Positions 1 through 8,054 of a DNA stretch of 64,000 nucleotides are shown here, in pieces. The notes beneath the pieces are model-generated. The model was given only the letters and a program-made list of their open reading frames with translations, had not been told where the DNA came from and made no database searches. The DNA is from Streptomyces sp. AC555_RSS877 (GTDB lineage: Bacteria > Actinomycetota > Actinomycetes > Streptomycetales > Streptomycetaceae): NCBI RefSeq assembly GCF_019049245.1, contig NZ_JAGMUK010000025.1:124001-188000 (forward strand). The letters run 5' to 3'. Every line of letters begins with the position of its first letter. Position 1 is the stretch's first letter. Both the position numbers and the translations under genes were made by a program.

Positions 1-31
1 GGCTGATCGAGGCGGCATCTCGGGAAACACA

Positions 32-61
32 TTGCACGAGACGTCTCGTCTCGCATACGGT
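32..61 (+). promoter_or_regulatory. Leaderless promoter with embedded palindromic operator
   Basis: A -35-like TTGCAC (32-37) and a -10-like TACGGT (56-61) are separated by 18 nt. The -10 ends 7 nt before the ATG at 69, so transcription would start at or next to the start codon. The spacer holds the perfect 12-bp palindrome CGAGACGTCTCG (37-48), followed by GTCTCG again at 48-53. Such a palindrome between -35 and -10 fits a TetR-family operator. The regulator would lie outside the window, so this part is inference. Confidence 0.5.
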
Positions 62-68
62 CGTCGAC

Positions 69-1283
69 ATGACCAGTCGCCCCGCGCACATCGCCATGTT
101 CTCCATCGCCGCCCACGGCCACGTGAACCCGAGCCTCGAAGTGATCCGCGAGCTCGTGGCGCGCGGACACCGGGTCACGTACGCGATTCCGCCCCTGTTC
201 GCCGAGAAGGTCGCCGAGACCGGTGCCGAGGTGAAGCCCTGGAACTCGACCCTGCCCGGGCCCGACGACGACCCGGAAGCCTGGGGCACCACCCTCCTGG
301 ACAACGTGGAGCCGTTCCTGGCCGACGCGATCCAGGCGCTGCCGCAGCTGATCGAGGCATACGAGACGAACGCGGCCGACGTGCCGGACCTCGTGCTCCA
401 CGACATCACCTCCTACCCGGCCCGCGTCCTCGCCCACCGCTGGGGCGTCCCCGCGGTCTCCCTGTCGCCGAACCTCGTCGCCTGGGAGGGCTACGAGGAG
501 GAGGTCGCCGAGCCGATGTGGGCGGAGCCGAAGAAGACCGAGCGCGGGCAGGCCTACTACGCCCGCTTCCACGCCTGGCTGGAGGAGAACGGCATCACCC
601 GGCATCCCGATGACTTCGCGGGGCGCCCCGACCGCTCCCTCGTGCTGATCCCCAAGGCGCTCCAGCCGAACGCCGACCGGGTCGACGAGACCGTCCACAC
701 CTTTGTCGGCGCCTGCCAGGGCGACCGTACGGCCCAGGGCGACTGGCAGCGGCCGGCCGGCGCCGAGAAGGTCGTCCTGGTCTCCCTCGGGTCCTCCTTC
801 ACCAAGCAGCCGGACTTCTACCGGGAGTGCGTCAAGGCCTTCGGCGAGCTCCCCGGCTGGCACCTGGTGCTGCAGGTCGGCAAGCACGTGACCGCGGCCG
901 AGCTGGGGGACGTCCCCGAGAACGTCGAAGTGCACTCCTGGGTACCGCAGTTGGCGATCCTCAGGCAGGCCGACCTGTTCGTCACACACGCCGGCGCGGG
1001 CGGCAGCCAGGAGGGCCTGGCCACGGCCACACCGATGATCGCCGTACCGCAGGCCGTGGACCAGTTCGGCAACGCGGACATGCTCCAGGCCCTCGGGGTG
1101 GCCCGCCGCCTCGACACCGAGGAGGCGACCGCCGCGGCGCTGCGGGAGGCCGCCCTCGCGCTCGTCGACGACCCCGAGGCCGCCCGCCGGCTGAAGGACA
1201 CCCAGGCGGAGATGGCGAGGGAGGGCGGCACGCGCCGGGCGGCCGATCTGATCGAGGCGGAACTGCCCGCACGGCAGGCGTAG
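69..1283 (+). CDS. mgt: Macrolide-inactivating UDP-glycosyltransferase (MGT/OleD family)
   Basis: This 404-residue GT1-family (GT-B fold) glycosyltransferase should transfer glucose from UDP-glucose to macrolides in the cytoplasm, giving self-resistance. It resembles OleD and S. lividans Mgt along its whole length, including the N-terminal AAHGHVNPS acceptor segment (catalytic His near residue 18). The C-terminal half carries the nucleotide-sugar signature, with [19 protein letters not shown] around residues 290-310 and a GGSQEG segment. The length is normal for the family. No Shine-Dalgarno is visible; the ATG follows a -10-like box by 7 nt, so the gene looks leaderless. It stands alone on this strand and ends at a strong hairpin. 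No macrolide biosynthesis genes are visible nearby. Confidence 0.93.
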   Translation: MTSRPAHIAMFSIAAHGHVNPSLEVIRELVARGHRVTYAIPPLFAEKVAETGAEVKPWNSTLPGPDDDPEAWGTTLLDNVEPFLADAIQALPQLIEAYETNAADVPDLVLHDITSYPARVLAHRWGVPAVSLSPNLVAWEGYEEEVAEPMWAEPKKTERGQAYYARFHAWLEENGITRHPDDFAGRPDRSLVLIPKALQPNADRVDETVHTFVGACQGDRTAQGDWQRPAGAEKVVLVSLGSSFTKQPDFYRECVKAFGELPGWHLVLQVGKHVTAAELGDVPENVEVHSWVPQLAILRQADLFVTHAGAGGSQEGLATATPMIAVPQAVDQFGNADMLQALGVARRLDTEEATAAALREAALALVDDPEAARRLKDTQAEMAREGGTRRAADLIEAELPARQA

Positions 1284-1306
1284 AACGGAGGACAACGAGC
1301 ACAGAA

Positions 1307-1343
1307 GAGGGCCCGTTGGCTCCCCGGCAGCCAACGGGCCCTC
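1307..1343. terminator. Bidirectional hairpin terminator
   Basis: A perfect 15-bp stem (1307-1321 with 1329-1343, arms GAGGGCCCGTTGGCT and its complement) encloses a 7-nt loop between the convergent glycosyltransferase and MMPL genes. There is no T-tract, as is common in Streptomyces. Two smaller hairpins follow at about 1374-1384 (GGGTTCAACCC) and 1394-1408 (GGGGG/CCCCC), the latter overlapping the MMPL stop codon. Confidence 0.8.
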
Positions 1344-1398
1344 AGTCCAGAGGGGTTCAGAGCCCAGTCACAAGGGTTCAACCCCAGTCACACGGGGG

Positions 1399-3648
1399 TC
1401 AGACCCCCAGCCGCTCACCCTCGTCGTCCCGCACCACGGGCCGCTCCACGGCCTCGGCCGACTCGTCGTGGGTGAGGTCGGGCAGCCGGTGCAGCCACTT
1501 CGGCAGGTACCAGTTGCGCTCGCCGAGCAGGGCCATCACCGCCGGGAGCAGCACGCCCCGGATGATCGTCGCGTCGATCAGCACCGCGGCCGCGAGACCC
1601 ACGCCCATCTGCTTCATGGACTGCATGGACAGCGTGCCGAAGATCGCGAACACCGCGACCATGATGACCGCGGCACTGGTGACGACACCCGCCGTGGTGA
1701 CCACGCCGTGCTGGATCGCGTCCTTCGTCGTACGGCCCCGCAGCCGCGCCTCGCGGATCCGCGAGACCACGAACACGTGGTAGTCCATCGACAGGCCGAA
1801 CAGGATCACGAAGAGGAACAGCGGCAGCCAGGTGATGATGGCGCCGACGCCCTCCGCGCCCACCAGGGACGCGCCCCAGCCGTGCTGGAAGACCCCGACG
1901 AGGATGCCGTACGCGGCGCCCACCGACAGCAGGTTCAGCACGATCGAGGTGATCGCGATGGTCAGCGAGCGGAACGACAGCAGCATCAGCGCGAAGGCGA
2001 AGACCACCACGAAGGCGAAGACCGGGACGACGGCTCCGGCCAGCTGGTCGTTGAAGTCCTTCGACCCGGCGACCTGCCCGGTGACCGGCGCCTGCACACC
2101 GTCGACCTTGCCGAGCGTGGCCGGACGCACCTCGTCGCGCAGCGTGTCCAGGCTCTCGCCCGCCTTGTCGAGGTCGGAGCCGCCGACCAGCGGGACGTAC
2201 ACGAAGGCGATGTTCTGCTGGTCGTGCAGCTTGATCTCGACCGGGCCGCGCGAGGCGCCCGAGGCGACCGCCTGGGCCTTGAAGGCGGCCAGCGCGTCCC
2301 GCACCGCGGGAGCGTTGATGTCATCGGCCTTGACGACGACCTCGGCCGGCTCGGAGCCGCCCGGGAACGCCTCGTTGACCCGGTTGTACGTCTGCACGAT
2401 GGGCAGCGAGTCGCCGAACTCCTGGTCCAGCGTGAGGTTCTGGGTCTTCATGCCGACCGCGGGCGCCGCGATCGCCAGGAGTGCGCCGGCCGCCACCACG
2501 GCGGAGATGACGGGCCGGGCGAGCACGCCCTTCAGGACGGCCGTCCAGAACCGGCTGTCGCTGCTGCCACCCGTGCGACGGCGGCGCAGGAACGGGATGC
2601 GGCCCTTCTCGACCCGCCCGCCCAGCAGGGACAGCAGCGCGGGCAGCACGGTCACGGAACCGACCATGGCCACGGCAACCACCATCAGCGAGGCCAGGCC
2701 CATCGCCTCGAACTCGGCGAGCCCGGTGAACAGCATGCCCGCCATCGCCACGCACACCGTGACACCCGAGACGATGATGGCGCGGCCGCTGGTCGCGGCG
2801 GCGATCCTCAGGGCCGTCTGGGCGTCGTGTCCGGCCTCCCGCTCCTCGCGCTCGCGGCGCAGGTAGAACAGGCAGTAGTCGACGCCGACGGCCAGTCCGA
2901 CCAGGAGCATCACCGAGTTGGCGGTGTCGCTCATCGGCATCACATGGCTGACGACGCCCATCAGGCCCATCGTCGCCATGATCGCGGTGACCGCCAGCGC
3001 CACCGGCAGCAGCGCGGCCACCAGCGCGCCGAACGCGATCAGCAGAATGCCGAGGGCCACCGGCACCGCGGAGTACTCGGCCTTCTTGAAGTCGTCCCCG
3101 AAGGCGTCGTCGAACGTCTTCATCATGCTGGCGCCGCCGATCTCCTCGATCCGCAGCGACCCGTGGTCCTTCTGAACCCCCTCGACGGCCTTCAGCACCG
3201 GCTCGACCCGCTCGCCCGCGGTCTCCGCGTCGCCGCGCATGTCGAACTGCACCAGCGCGCTGCGGCCGTCCTTCGAGATCGTGTCCGTGTCGTACGGCGA
3301 CGTCACGTCGGTGACCTCGCCGGTCTTCTCGACCGCCTGGACGACCGCGGTGACGGCGGCCCTGAACTCGGCGTCCGTGGCCTTGACGCCGCCGTCCTTC
3401 GCCTGGATCAGTACGCTCTCGCCGGCCGGTTCGTCGATGCCGGCGTCCTCGATGATCTTGGCGGCGGTGTGTGTCTCCCCCTTCAGCTGGTCGCTGTCCT
3501 TGACGTCGACCCGGCCGGCCGCCGAACCGAGCCCCATCGCCAGGACCACGAACAGCACCCAGATGCCGACGGCAGCCCATCGGTGTCGGGCACTCCAGCC
3601 GCCGGCCCGGGCGGCCAGTCCCCGTACCCGTGTATCTCCGTTCCCCAT
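1399..3648 (-). CDS. MMPL/RND-family membrane transporter
   Basis: This is a 749-residue RND-superfamily transporter of the MMPL/ActII-3 type, predicted to export lipids or small hydrophobic molecules using the proton gradient. It has the internal duplication of the family: one N-terminal TM helix (about residues 20-40), a periplasmic loop, a five-helix block containing GLAVGVDYCLFYLRR, then a second TM, loop and five-helix block containing FGLSMDYHVFVVSRIREAR. The Asp-Tyr pairs in these helices are the expected proton-relay positions. The ATG at 3648 (MGNGDTRVRG) is preferred to an upstream in-frame ATG because translation from it begins just before the first TM domain. The gene is divergent from the DUF1697 gene. 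The substrate cannot be deduced. Confidence 0.92.
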   Translation of the reverse strand: MGNGDTRVRGLAARAGGWSARHRWAAVGIWVLFVVLAMGLGSAAGRVDVKDSDQLKGETHTAAKIIEDAGIDEPAGESVLIQAKDGGVKATDAEFRAAVTAVVQAVEKTGEVTDVTSPYDTDTISKDGRSALVQFDMRGDAETAGERVEPVLKAVEGVQKDHGSLRIEEIGGASMMKTFDDAFGDDFKKAEYSAVPVALGILLIAFGALVAALLPVALAVTAIMATMGLMGVVSHVMPMSDTANSVMLLVGLAVGVDYCLFYLRREREEREAGHDAQTALRIAAATSGRAIIVSGVTVCVAMAGMLFTGLAEFEAMGLASLMVVAVAMVGSVTVLPALLSLLGGRVEKGRIPFLRRRRTGGSSDSRFWTAVLKGVLARPVISAVVAAGALLAIAAPAVGMKTQNLTLDQEFGDSLPIVQTYNRVNEAFPGGSEPAEVVVKADDINAPAVRDALAAFKAQAVASGASRGPVEIKLHDQQNIAFVYVPLVGGSDLDKAGESLDTLRDEVRPATLGKVDGVQAPVTGQVAGSKDFNDQLAGAVVPVFAFVVVFAFALMLLSFRSLTIAITSIVLNLLSVGAAYGILVGVFQHGWGASLVGAEGVGAIITWLPLFLFVILFGLSMDYHVFVVSRIREARLRGRTTKDAIQHGVVTTAGVVTSAAVIMVAVFAIFGTLSMQSMKQMGVGLAAAVLIDATIIRGVLLPAVMALLGERNWYLPKWLHRLPDLTHDESAEAVERPVVRDDEGERLGV

Positions 3649-3785
3649 GATGGGCTTGCCCCCTCGTGAGCGGTGGCAGCCCCCTGCCGCCACCTTTCCT
3701 TTCGAAGGTATGGGCCGAATAAAGCCATCTCCTCGTGCTGTCCGGTGAGGTGCGGCGGGGCGGAGTCATCCCCCCGGACCCCGGC

Positions 3786-3802
3786 CCTCCCCACTGGGGA
3801 GG
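3786..3802. promoter_or_regulatory. Palindrome in the MMPL/DUF1697 divergent gap
   Basis: CCTCCCC-ACT-GGGGAGG is a perfect 7-bp inverted repeat with a 3-nt loop, inside the 247-bp gap between two divergent genes. It could be an operator for either gene. No known regulator motif is recognised. Confidence 0.35.
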
Positions 3803-3895
3803 ACAGTGGTCCCTTACATCTACCGGGATGCCCGGTCCGTCGGGGCAGGGCCCCGGCGCCCGAGCGGGGCACGTCGGCCGCTTTATGGTGTGCGG

Positions 3896-4453
3896 ATGAC
3901 GACGACGTATGCGGCGCTGCTGCGCGGGATCAACGTGGGTGGCGCCAAGAAGGTCCCGATGGCCGACCTGCGCACCCTGATGGAGGGCCTCGGCCACGAG
4001 GGCGTCCGCACCTACCTGCAGAGCGGCCAGGCCGTGTTCGCGAGCGGCCACGGCGACCAGGACTCCCTCGCCGCGGAGCTCGCCGGGGCGATCGAGAAGC
4101 GCTTCGGCTTCGCCGTGGACGTGATCGTGCGTGACCACGCCTATCTGCAGGCCGTCGCCGACGCCTGCCCGTTCCCGGCCGCCGAGCTGGAGGCCAAGCA
4201 GCTCCACGTCACCTACTTCTCCGCGCCGGTCGACGCGGAACGCTTCGCGGAGATCGACAAGGCCGCCTACCTGCCCGAGGAATTCAGGCTCGGCGACCGC
4301 GCCCTGTACCTGTACGCCCCGAACGGCCTGGGCCGCTCCAAGCTCGCCGAGCACCTGTCGAAGCCCCGGCTGAGCAGGGGCCTGATCGCCACCAGCCGCA
4401 ACTGGAACACCGTCGTCAAGCTCGTGGAGATGACACGGCCCTCCGGAGACTGA
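3896..4453 (+). CDS. DUF1697 family protein
   Basis: This 185-residue cytoplasmic protein is a clear DUF1697 member. It opens with the family hallmark TYAALLRGINVGG and contains VRTYLQSGQAVF and an ending with NWNTVVKL. The function of the family is not established. The ATG at 3896 is chosen because the hallmark follows at once and a -10-like TATGGT (3884-3889) ends 6 nt upstream, suggesting a leaderless transcript. The 3' end overlaps the convergent transglutaminase-like gene by 38 nt. Confidence 0.9.
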   Translation: MTTTYAALLRGINVGGAKKVPMADLRTLMEGLGHEGVRTYLQSGQAVFASGHGDQDSLAAELAGAIEKRFGFAVDVIVRDHAYLQAVADACPFPAAELEAKQLHVTYFSAPVDAERFAEIDKAAYLPEEFRLGDRALYLYAPNGLGRSKLAEHLSKPRLSRGLIATSRNWNTVVKLVEMTRPSGD

Positions 4454-5297
4454 CCGTCCGCAGATCGCGGTAGCCGGAGCGCGCGGTGTACGACATGACC
4501 TCGTCCGGCACCGCGAGCCGCGGATCCCGGTACAGCCGTCGGAAGTCGTCGTCCGTACGGGCCGCGGCGACCGCGTCCACCAGAGCGAGGTCGTCCTCGG
4601 TGAGCCCCGCGTCGCCGCGGACCACCCGGCCCCACACGTCCCAGGGCAGCAGCTCCACGCCGTTGACGGCGGCCAGGTCCAGCAACACGTTGGTGCGGAT
4701 GTACCACAGGCCGTCGAGGTCGCCGTGGAACCAGACCCCGAACGTCCTCGGATCGGCCCCGCCCTCCCGGCACGCCCGCCACGCGTCCCCGGCCACCAGG
4801 AACCGGTCCCTCGGCACGTCCAGCGGGTCGACGCTGAGCTCGTGGGCCGGGTGCAGCACCTGCGCGTCGATCAGCCGCCAACTCCCGTCCGGGAGACGGT
4901 ACTCGGTGACCCAGTGGTCGTCGTGGTAGCCCTCCACGAAGTACCCGGCGAAACCGCAGCGGATCCGGGCCGCCGTACCCGTGGCCCGCAGCAGCGCGCA
5001 CAGCAGCAGCGAGAAGTCCCGGCAGGTGCCCGCGAACCGCTCGTCGTACGGCCGTTTCACGGTCAGCGGCCCGTCCCGGCGCTCACGCACGATCCGCAGG
5101 ATCTCGCAGACGTACCGCGACTGGGGGTCGTCGAGCTGCCGGTCCTCGGGAATCGGGTGACCGAGGCGGACGCTCTCCCCCCGATGGATGATCAAATCCC
5201 TCACCAGATGGGCGAGTTCGGCCGGATCGCGGGGCAGGCCATCGAGGTCCAGACCGCCGGGATCGCTGTACGGCGTCTGCTTCAGGTGGAAGTCCAT
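4416..5297 (-). CDS. Transglutaminase-like (papain-like fold) protein
   Basis: This 293-residue protein has a transglutaminase-core triad in the usual order: Cys92 in AGTCRDFS, His128 in YHDDHWVTEYR and Asp144 in WRLIDAQ. No signal peptide or TM segment is visible, so it is probably cytoplasmic. Bacterial relatives act as proteases or amidases more often than as true transglutaminases; the substrate is unknown. The ATG at 5297 has a weak GAGGG about 9 nt upstream. It is divergent from the MDMPI-like gene, and a 13-bp palindrome (TGCCCC-T-GGGGCA, 5316-5328) lies in the shared promoter gap. Confidence 0.82.
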   Translation of the reverse strand: MDFHLKQTPYSDPGGLDLDGLPRDPAELAHLVRDLIIHRGESVRLGHPIPEDRQLDDPQSRYVCEILRIVRERRDGPLTVKRPYDERFAGTCRDFSLLLCALLRATGTAARIRCGFAGYFVEGYHDDHWVTEYRLPDGSWRLIDAQVLHPAHELSVDPLDVPRDRFLVAGDAWRACREGGADPRTFGVWFHGDLDGLWYIRTNVLLDLAAVNGVELLPWDVWGRVVRGDAGLTEDDLALVDAVAAARTDDDFRRLYRDPRLAVPDEVMSYTARSGYRDLRTVSLRRAVSSPRA

Positions 5298-5402
5298 GCC
5301 CGGGACCCTCGGCCTTGCCCCTGGGGCAGGGTCAACCCGGCCACTGGACGCCTGTCGCGTTTGTTCAAGAGACCTCGCCGCGCCCTCCCTAGCGTGAGAC
5401 AC

Positions 5403-6041
5403 ATGAACAAGGACGACCTGTATCCGTACCTGACGGAGTGCGCCGCCGAGGCGGCCCGCGTGGCCCGCGGCGTGACGGCGGCACAGCTCGACGACCCCAC
5501 CCTCCCCCACTCTCGGCTTCGCTCGAGCGGGGGGACCCCCACCCCGGACTGGGACGTCCGCGCCCTGGTCAACCACTGGGTCCTCTACACCTCCCACGGC
5601 CTGGAACACCGCGCCCGGCGCGAACAGCTCCCCGAGGCACTGACCACCCGTGACTTCACCGCCGACCCCCACTGGGCCCAGGCGTACGCCGCCCAGCTGG
5701 ACCGCGCGGTCGCCGCCTGGGCGGACGCCGCGGTGTGGGAGGGCGAGGTGGACCTGGGCATGGGGACGATGCCCGCCCCCGAACTCGTCTCGCTGATCAT
5801 CAAGGAGACGGCGGTGCACGGCTGGGACGTCGCGACGGCCACCGGCCAGGAGTTCCACGTCTCGCCGGGCGCGGCCCGGCTGATCCTGGACGTCGTCGTC
5901 ACCCACGGGGACCTCTACCGGCAGTACGACGGCTTCGCCGACGTCGTGACGGTGCCGGACGACGCGCCCGTGTTCGAGCGGGCACTCGCGGCGAGCGGCC
6001 GGGACCCGCGACAGCGTGCGCTGGGCCCGGCGGGCGGCTGA
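5403..6041 (+). CDS. Mycothiol-dependent maleylpyruvate isomerase-like (DinB/MDMPI) protein with in-frame insertion
   Basis: This 212-residue protein of the TIGR03086/MDMPI-N family has a four-helix DinB-type fold. Relatives bind a metal and are linked to mycothiol-dependent chemistry. The family core is visible as TPDWDVRALVNHW and later IIKETAVHGWDVATATGQ, which carries the second metal-ligand histidine. Residues 34-46 (LPHSRLRSSGGTP) are not family-like: they are encoded by a 39-nt palindromic repeat that interrupts an otherwise normal helix-1/helix-2 connection. A -10-like TAGCGT (5390-5395) ends 7 nt before the ATG, suggesting a leaderless transcript. The exact reaction is unknown, and the insertion may or may not be tolerated. 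Confidence 0.85.
   Translation: MNKDDLYPYLTECAAEAARVARGVTAAQLDDPTLPHSRLRSSGGTPTPDWDVRALVNHWVLYTSHGLEHRARREQLPEALTTRDFTADPHWAQAYAAQLDRAVAAWADAAVWEGEVDLGMGTMPAPELVSLIIKETAVHGWDVATATGQEFHVSPGAARLILDVVVTHGDLYRQYDGFADVVTVPDDAPVFERALAASGRDPRQRALGPAGG
5502..5540 (+). repeat. Palindromic repeat inserted in a coding sequence
   Basis: This 39-nt segment (13 codons) contains nested inverted arms: an outer CCCCC/GGGGG pair and an inner CTCG/CGAG pair around GCTTCGCT. I recall very similar CTCTCGGCTTCGCTCGAG-containing palindromes scattered between Streptomyces genes. Here the element sits inside the MDMPI-like gene, and removing it restores a family-like DDPT-TPDWD junction. CCCACC lies at its left border and near its right border. 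Confidence 0.7.
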
Positions 6042-6160
6042 GCCCTCCCGTCACCGCCACGACCGGTCTCCGCCGGACGACTCGCACGAACTCCGGGACA
6101 AGCGACGCCCGTTGTCCCTAGGGTGAAGCGCGCGAGATCGTGGGGGAAGGGCAGGTCACC

Positions 6161-7660
6161 GTGGTGGGCAGAGCGTTACCGTCGTTGCCCCAGTACCGCA
6201 AGGACGGGGTGACACGACGCCTGTGCGCGTCGGTCCATCTCGACGAGGATTTCGCCCGCAGGGTGAACCGCGACCTCACCGGGGACCGGCTGGACGCCAT
6301 GGGCCTGACCCTCGGCATCAACTTCGTGGCGCTCGCCCGGCACGCGCGCGCAGCCGTGGCACGCCGCGAGGCGCTGGACGGCCAACTGGCCTGGCTCGGC
6401 GTGGCCCTGTTGGTGTCGCTGCTGACCGCCCTGTGGGGGCTGGGCAGCGGCCTCGGTTCGGTCGCACTGGTGGGGGTCTACGGCCCGGTCGTCGTCCTGG
6501 CGGCTTCGTGGTGGCTGGTCCACCGGACGGAGGCGCAGGCCCGCGAGGCGGCCCAGAACGTGCTCCGCAATTCCGACAAGGTCGAGAAGCTGGTACCGCC
6601 GGTCGAACCGGACGCGGAGGCCTGGCTGCACGACCTCAAACGGGCCAACGTCCTGCCGTACGCCGACGCGGCGGCCCGGACCACCCCGTTCGTCGGCAGC
6701 GGCAGCAAGATCAAGGAAGTGGTCTGGCAGCCCATCGACGTCAGCAGGCCCGCCGACGGGCCCGGCGGCGCAAAGCTCCCGCTGCTCCCCTTCGACGCCG
6801 TCGACCTCCACACCTACGTGGCCCGCCAGATGGAGGGCATCTCCGGCCTGGACGGGCTGCGGGCCAGAAACCGGCTCTACGTCCTCGGCAGCAACGCCTA
6901 CCTGCTGCCGGAGCTGCTGCCCGAGCGGACCGCGCGCCCGCGCGCCCAGATCCCCAAGCAGTTCGTGCAGGCCGGCCTGCTCAGCCCGGGCGCGGGCATG
7001 CGGACGCACCTGTGCCTGGAGCGGGTCGGTGAAGGCGGCCGGCTGATCGTCTCCATGTACCTGCGGGCGATCCTGCACCCGCCCAGCCTCACCTGGGAGG
7101 TCGCCGCCTACGCGATCCCGCCGCTGAGCGGCCGCTTCTACCGGGTGGACAGGCTGCCCTCGGCCCCCTTCGAACGCTGGCGGAGCCTGGTCTCGCACGC
7201 CACCTCGCGCACCTGGCCGGAGCTGCGGGGCGCGTGGGGCCGCCGCCGTGAGCGGAACCGGCAGCGCCGGAACACCGAGCGGAACCTGACGCGGCTGCGG
7301 CGGGACATCACGGAGCAGAACCTCCTCGTCGACTGCGGTGCCCACGGCAGCCTGCGCGAGGACATCGGCGACTGGGACCAGGCGGGATACGCGGAACGCA
7401 TCGACGCGCAGGACTTCCTCTTCCGGCTCCAGCAGGGAGTGCTCGTCGCCACCGAACGCTTCCTGCAGGACCACAACGTCGACACCGGCTCCTTCGACAA
7501 GGCGCAGCAGATCATCAGCACGCAGACCTACAACATCTCCGGGGACATCACGGGCCCGAGCAACTTCGGAAACAACGGACAGATCAGCCTCAACGGGCAA
7601 CAGGGGCAGGGTGGTCCGGGACATGGTGGCCACGGCCACGGCGGGTCGCCGCAGCCCTGA
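6161..7660 (+). CDS. Two-TM membrane protein with C-terminal amyloid-like motif
   Basis: I do not recognise a named family for this 499-residue protein. It has a short basic N-terminus, two adjacent TM helices (about residues 76-94 and 98-118), a coiled-coil-prone segment, and a long soluble region. An Arg-rich stretch (RRRERNRQRRNTERNL, about 366-381) precedes the C-terminus. The end is TYNISGDITGPSNFGNNGQI (from residue 456) plus SLN, then a low-complexity Gly/His/Gln tail. The same motif opens the next gene, 23 bp downstream. GTG 6161 is favoured by GGAAGGGCAGG just upstream; GTG 6140 is the alternative. A -10-like TAGGGT lies at 6119-6124. It may be a membrane effector recruited through motif-motif contact. 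Confidence 0.75.
   Translation: MVGRALPSLPQYRKDGVTRRLCASVHLDEDFARRVNRDLTGDRLDAMGLTLGINFVALARHARAAVARREALDGQLAWLGVALLVSLLTALWGLGSGLGSVALVGVYGPVVVLAASWWLVHRTEAQAREAAQNVLRNSDKVEKLVPPVEPDAEAWLHDLKRANVLPYADAAARTTPFVGSGSKIKEVVWQPIDVSRPADGPGGAKLPLLPFDAVDLHTYVARQMEGISGLDGLRARNRLYVLGSNAYLLPELLPERTARPRAQIPKQFVQAGLLSPGAGMRTHLCLERVGEGGRLIVSMYLRAILHPPSLTWEVAAYAIPPLSGRFYRVDRLPSAPFERWRSLVSHATSRTWPELRGAWGRRRERNRQRRNTERNLTRLRRDITEQNLLVDCGAHGSLREDIGDWDQAGYAERIDAQDFLFRLQQGVLVATERFLQDHNVDTGSFDKAQQIISTQTYNISGDITGPSNFGNNGQISLNGQQGQGGPGHGGHGHGGSPQP
7526..7594 (+). other. Glycine/asparagine motif, copy A (C-terminus of membrane protein)
   Basis: This encodes a 23-residue motif, TYNISGDITGPSNFGNNGQI plus SLN. It matches copy B at 15 of 23 positions; the constant residues are T,Y,N,G,I,G,P,S,N,F,G,N,G,I,N. 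It lies just before a disordered Gly/His tail. The spacing of small, Asn and beta-prone residues resembles short amyloid signalling motifs (RHIM-like, bacterial BASS). That assignment is inference. Confidence 0.6.
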
Positions 7661-7683
7661 GCGAGTACGAACAGGAGCCACAC

Positions 7684-8007
7684 ATGGGCACGTACAACTT
7701 CCACGGCAACATCAGCGGGCCGTCCAACTTCGGCGACAACGGCCGTATCGAGATCAACCACGGGGCCGACGCGGCAGCCGTCCTGAAGGTGGCCGACCAA
7801 CTCGTCGAGCGGCTGCGCGGCGAGTCCCCGTCACTCGTCGCCCAGGCGCAGGTCATCCAGGGTGAACTCGTGCAGGCCGGGCAGGAGGGCCGGGTCGCCG
7901 ACCGCGGCCGTATCCGTGCGGCCCTGGAGACCATCGGTATCGGTGTCGCCGCCGGCAGCGGCAGCCTGGCCCTGGCCCAGGAACTGGCCCGCGCGCTGGG
8001 GCTGTGA
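7684..8007 (+). CDS. Small protein with N-terminal amyloid-like motif and helical domain
   Basis: This 107-residue soluble protein begins MGTYNFHGNISGPSNFGDNG, the partner of the motif ending the upstream membrane protein. The rest (residues 28-107) is predicted helical: DAAAVLKVADQLVERLRG, a middle helix, and a hydrophobic C-terminal helix pair (IGIGVAAGSGSLALAQELARALGL). AGGAGCC precedes the ATG by about 6 nt. The two genes are 23 bp apart and almost certainly cotranscribed. No enzymatic motif is visible. It could be an adaptor or regulator that nucleates or blocks assembly of the membrane protein. No named family is recognised. Confidence 0.75.
   Translation: MGTYNFHGNISGPSNFGDNGRIEINHGADAAAVLKVADQLVERLRGESPSLVAQAQVIQGELVQAGQEGRVADRGRIRAALETIGIGVAAGSGSLALAQELARALGL
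7690..7758 (+). other. Glycine/asparagine motif, copy B (N-terminus of small protein)
   Basis: This encodes TYNFHGNISGPSNFGDNGRI plus EIN, directly after Met-Gly. It differs from copy A at many synonymous sites, for example in the codons for G, N and I, so the similarity is not a recent DNA duplication. The protein-level identity looks maintained by selection. Confidence 0.6.
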
Positions 8008-8012
8008 GCGGT

Positions 8013-8042
8013 CGGCCGGAGGCGCGGTGAGCGGTCCGGCCG
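8013..8042. terminator. Hairpin between convergent transcription units
   Basis: CGGCCGGA (8013-8020) pairs perfectly with TCCGGCCG (8035-8042) across a 14-nt loop. It lies in the 47-bp gap between the small motif protein and the kinase gene, so it can terminate either transcript. Confidence 0.5.
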
Positions 8043-8054
8043 GCCGGCCCGCGG

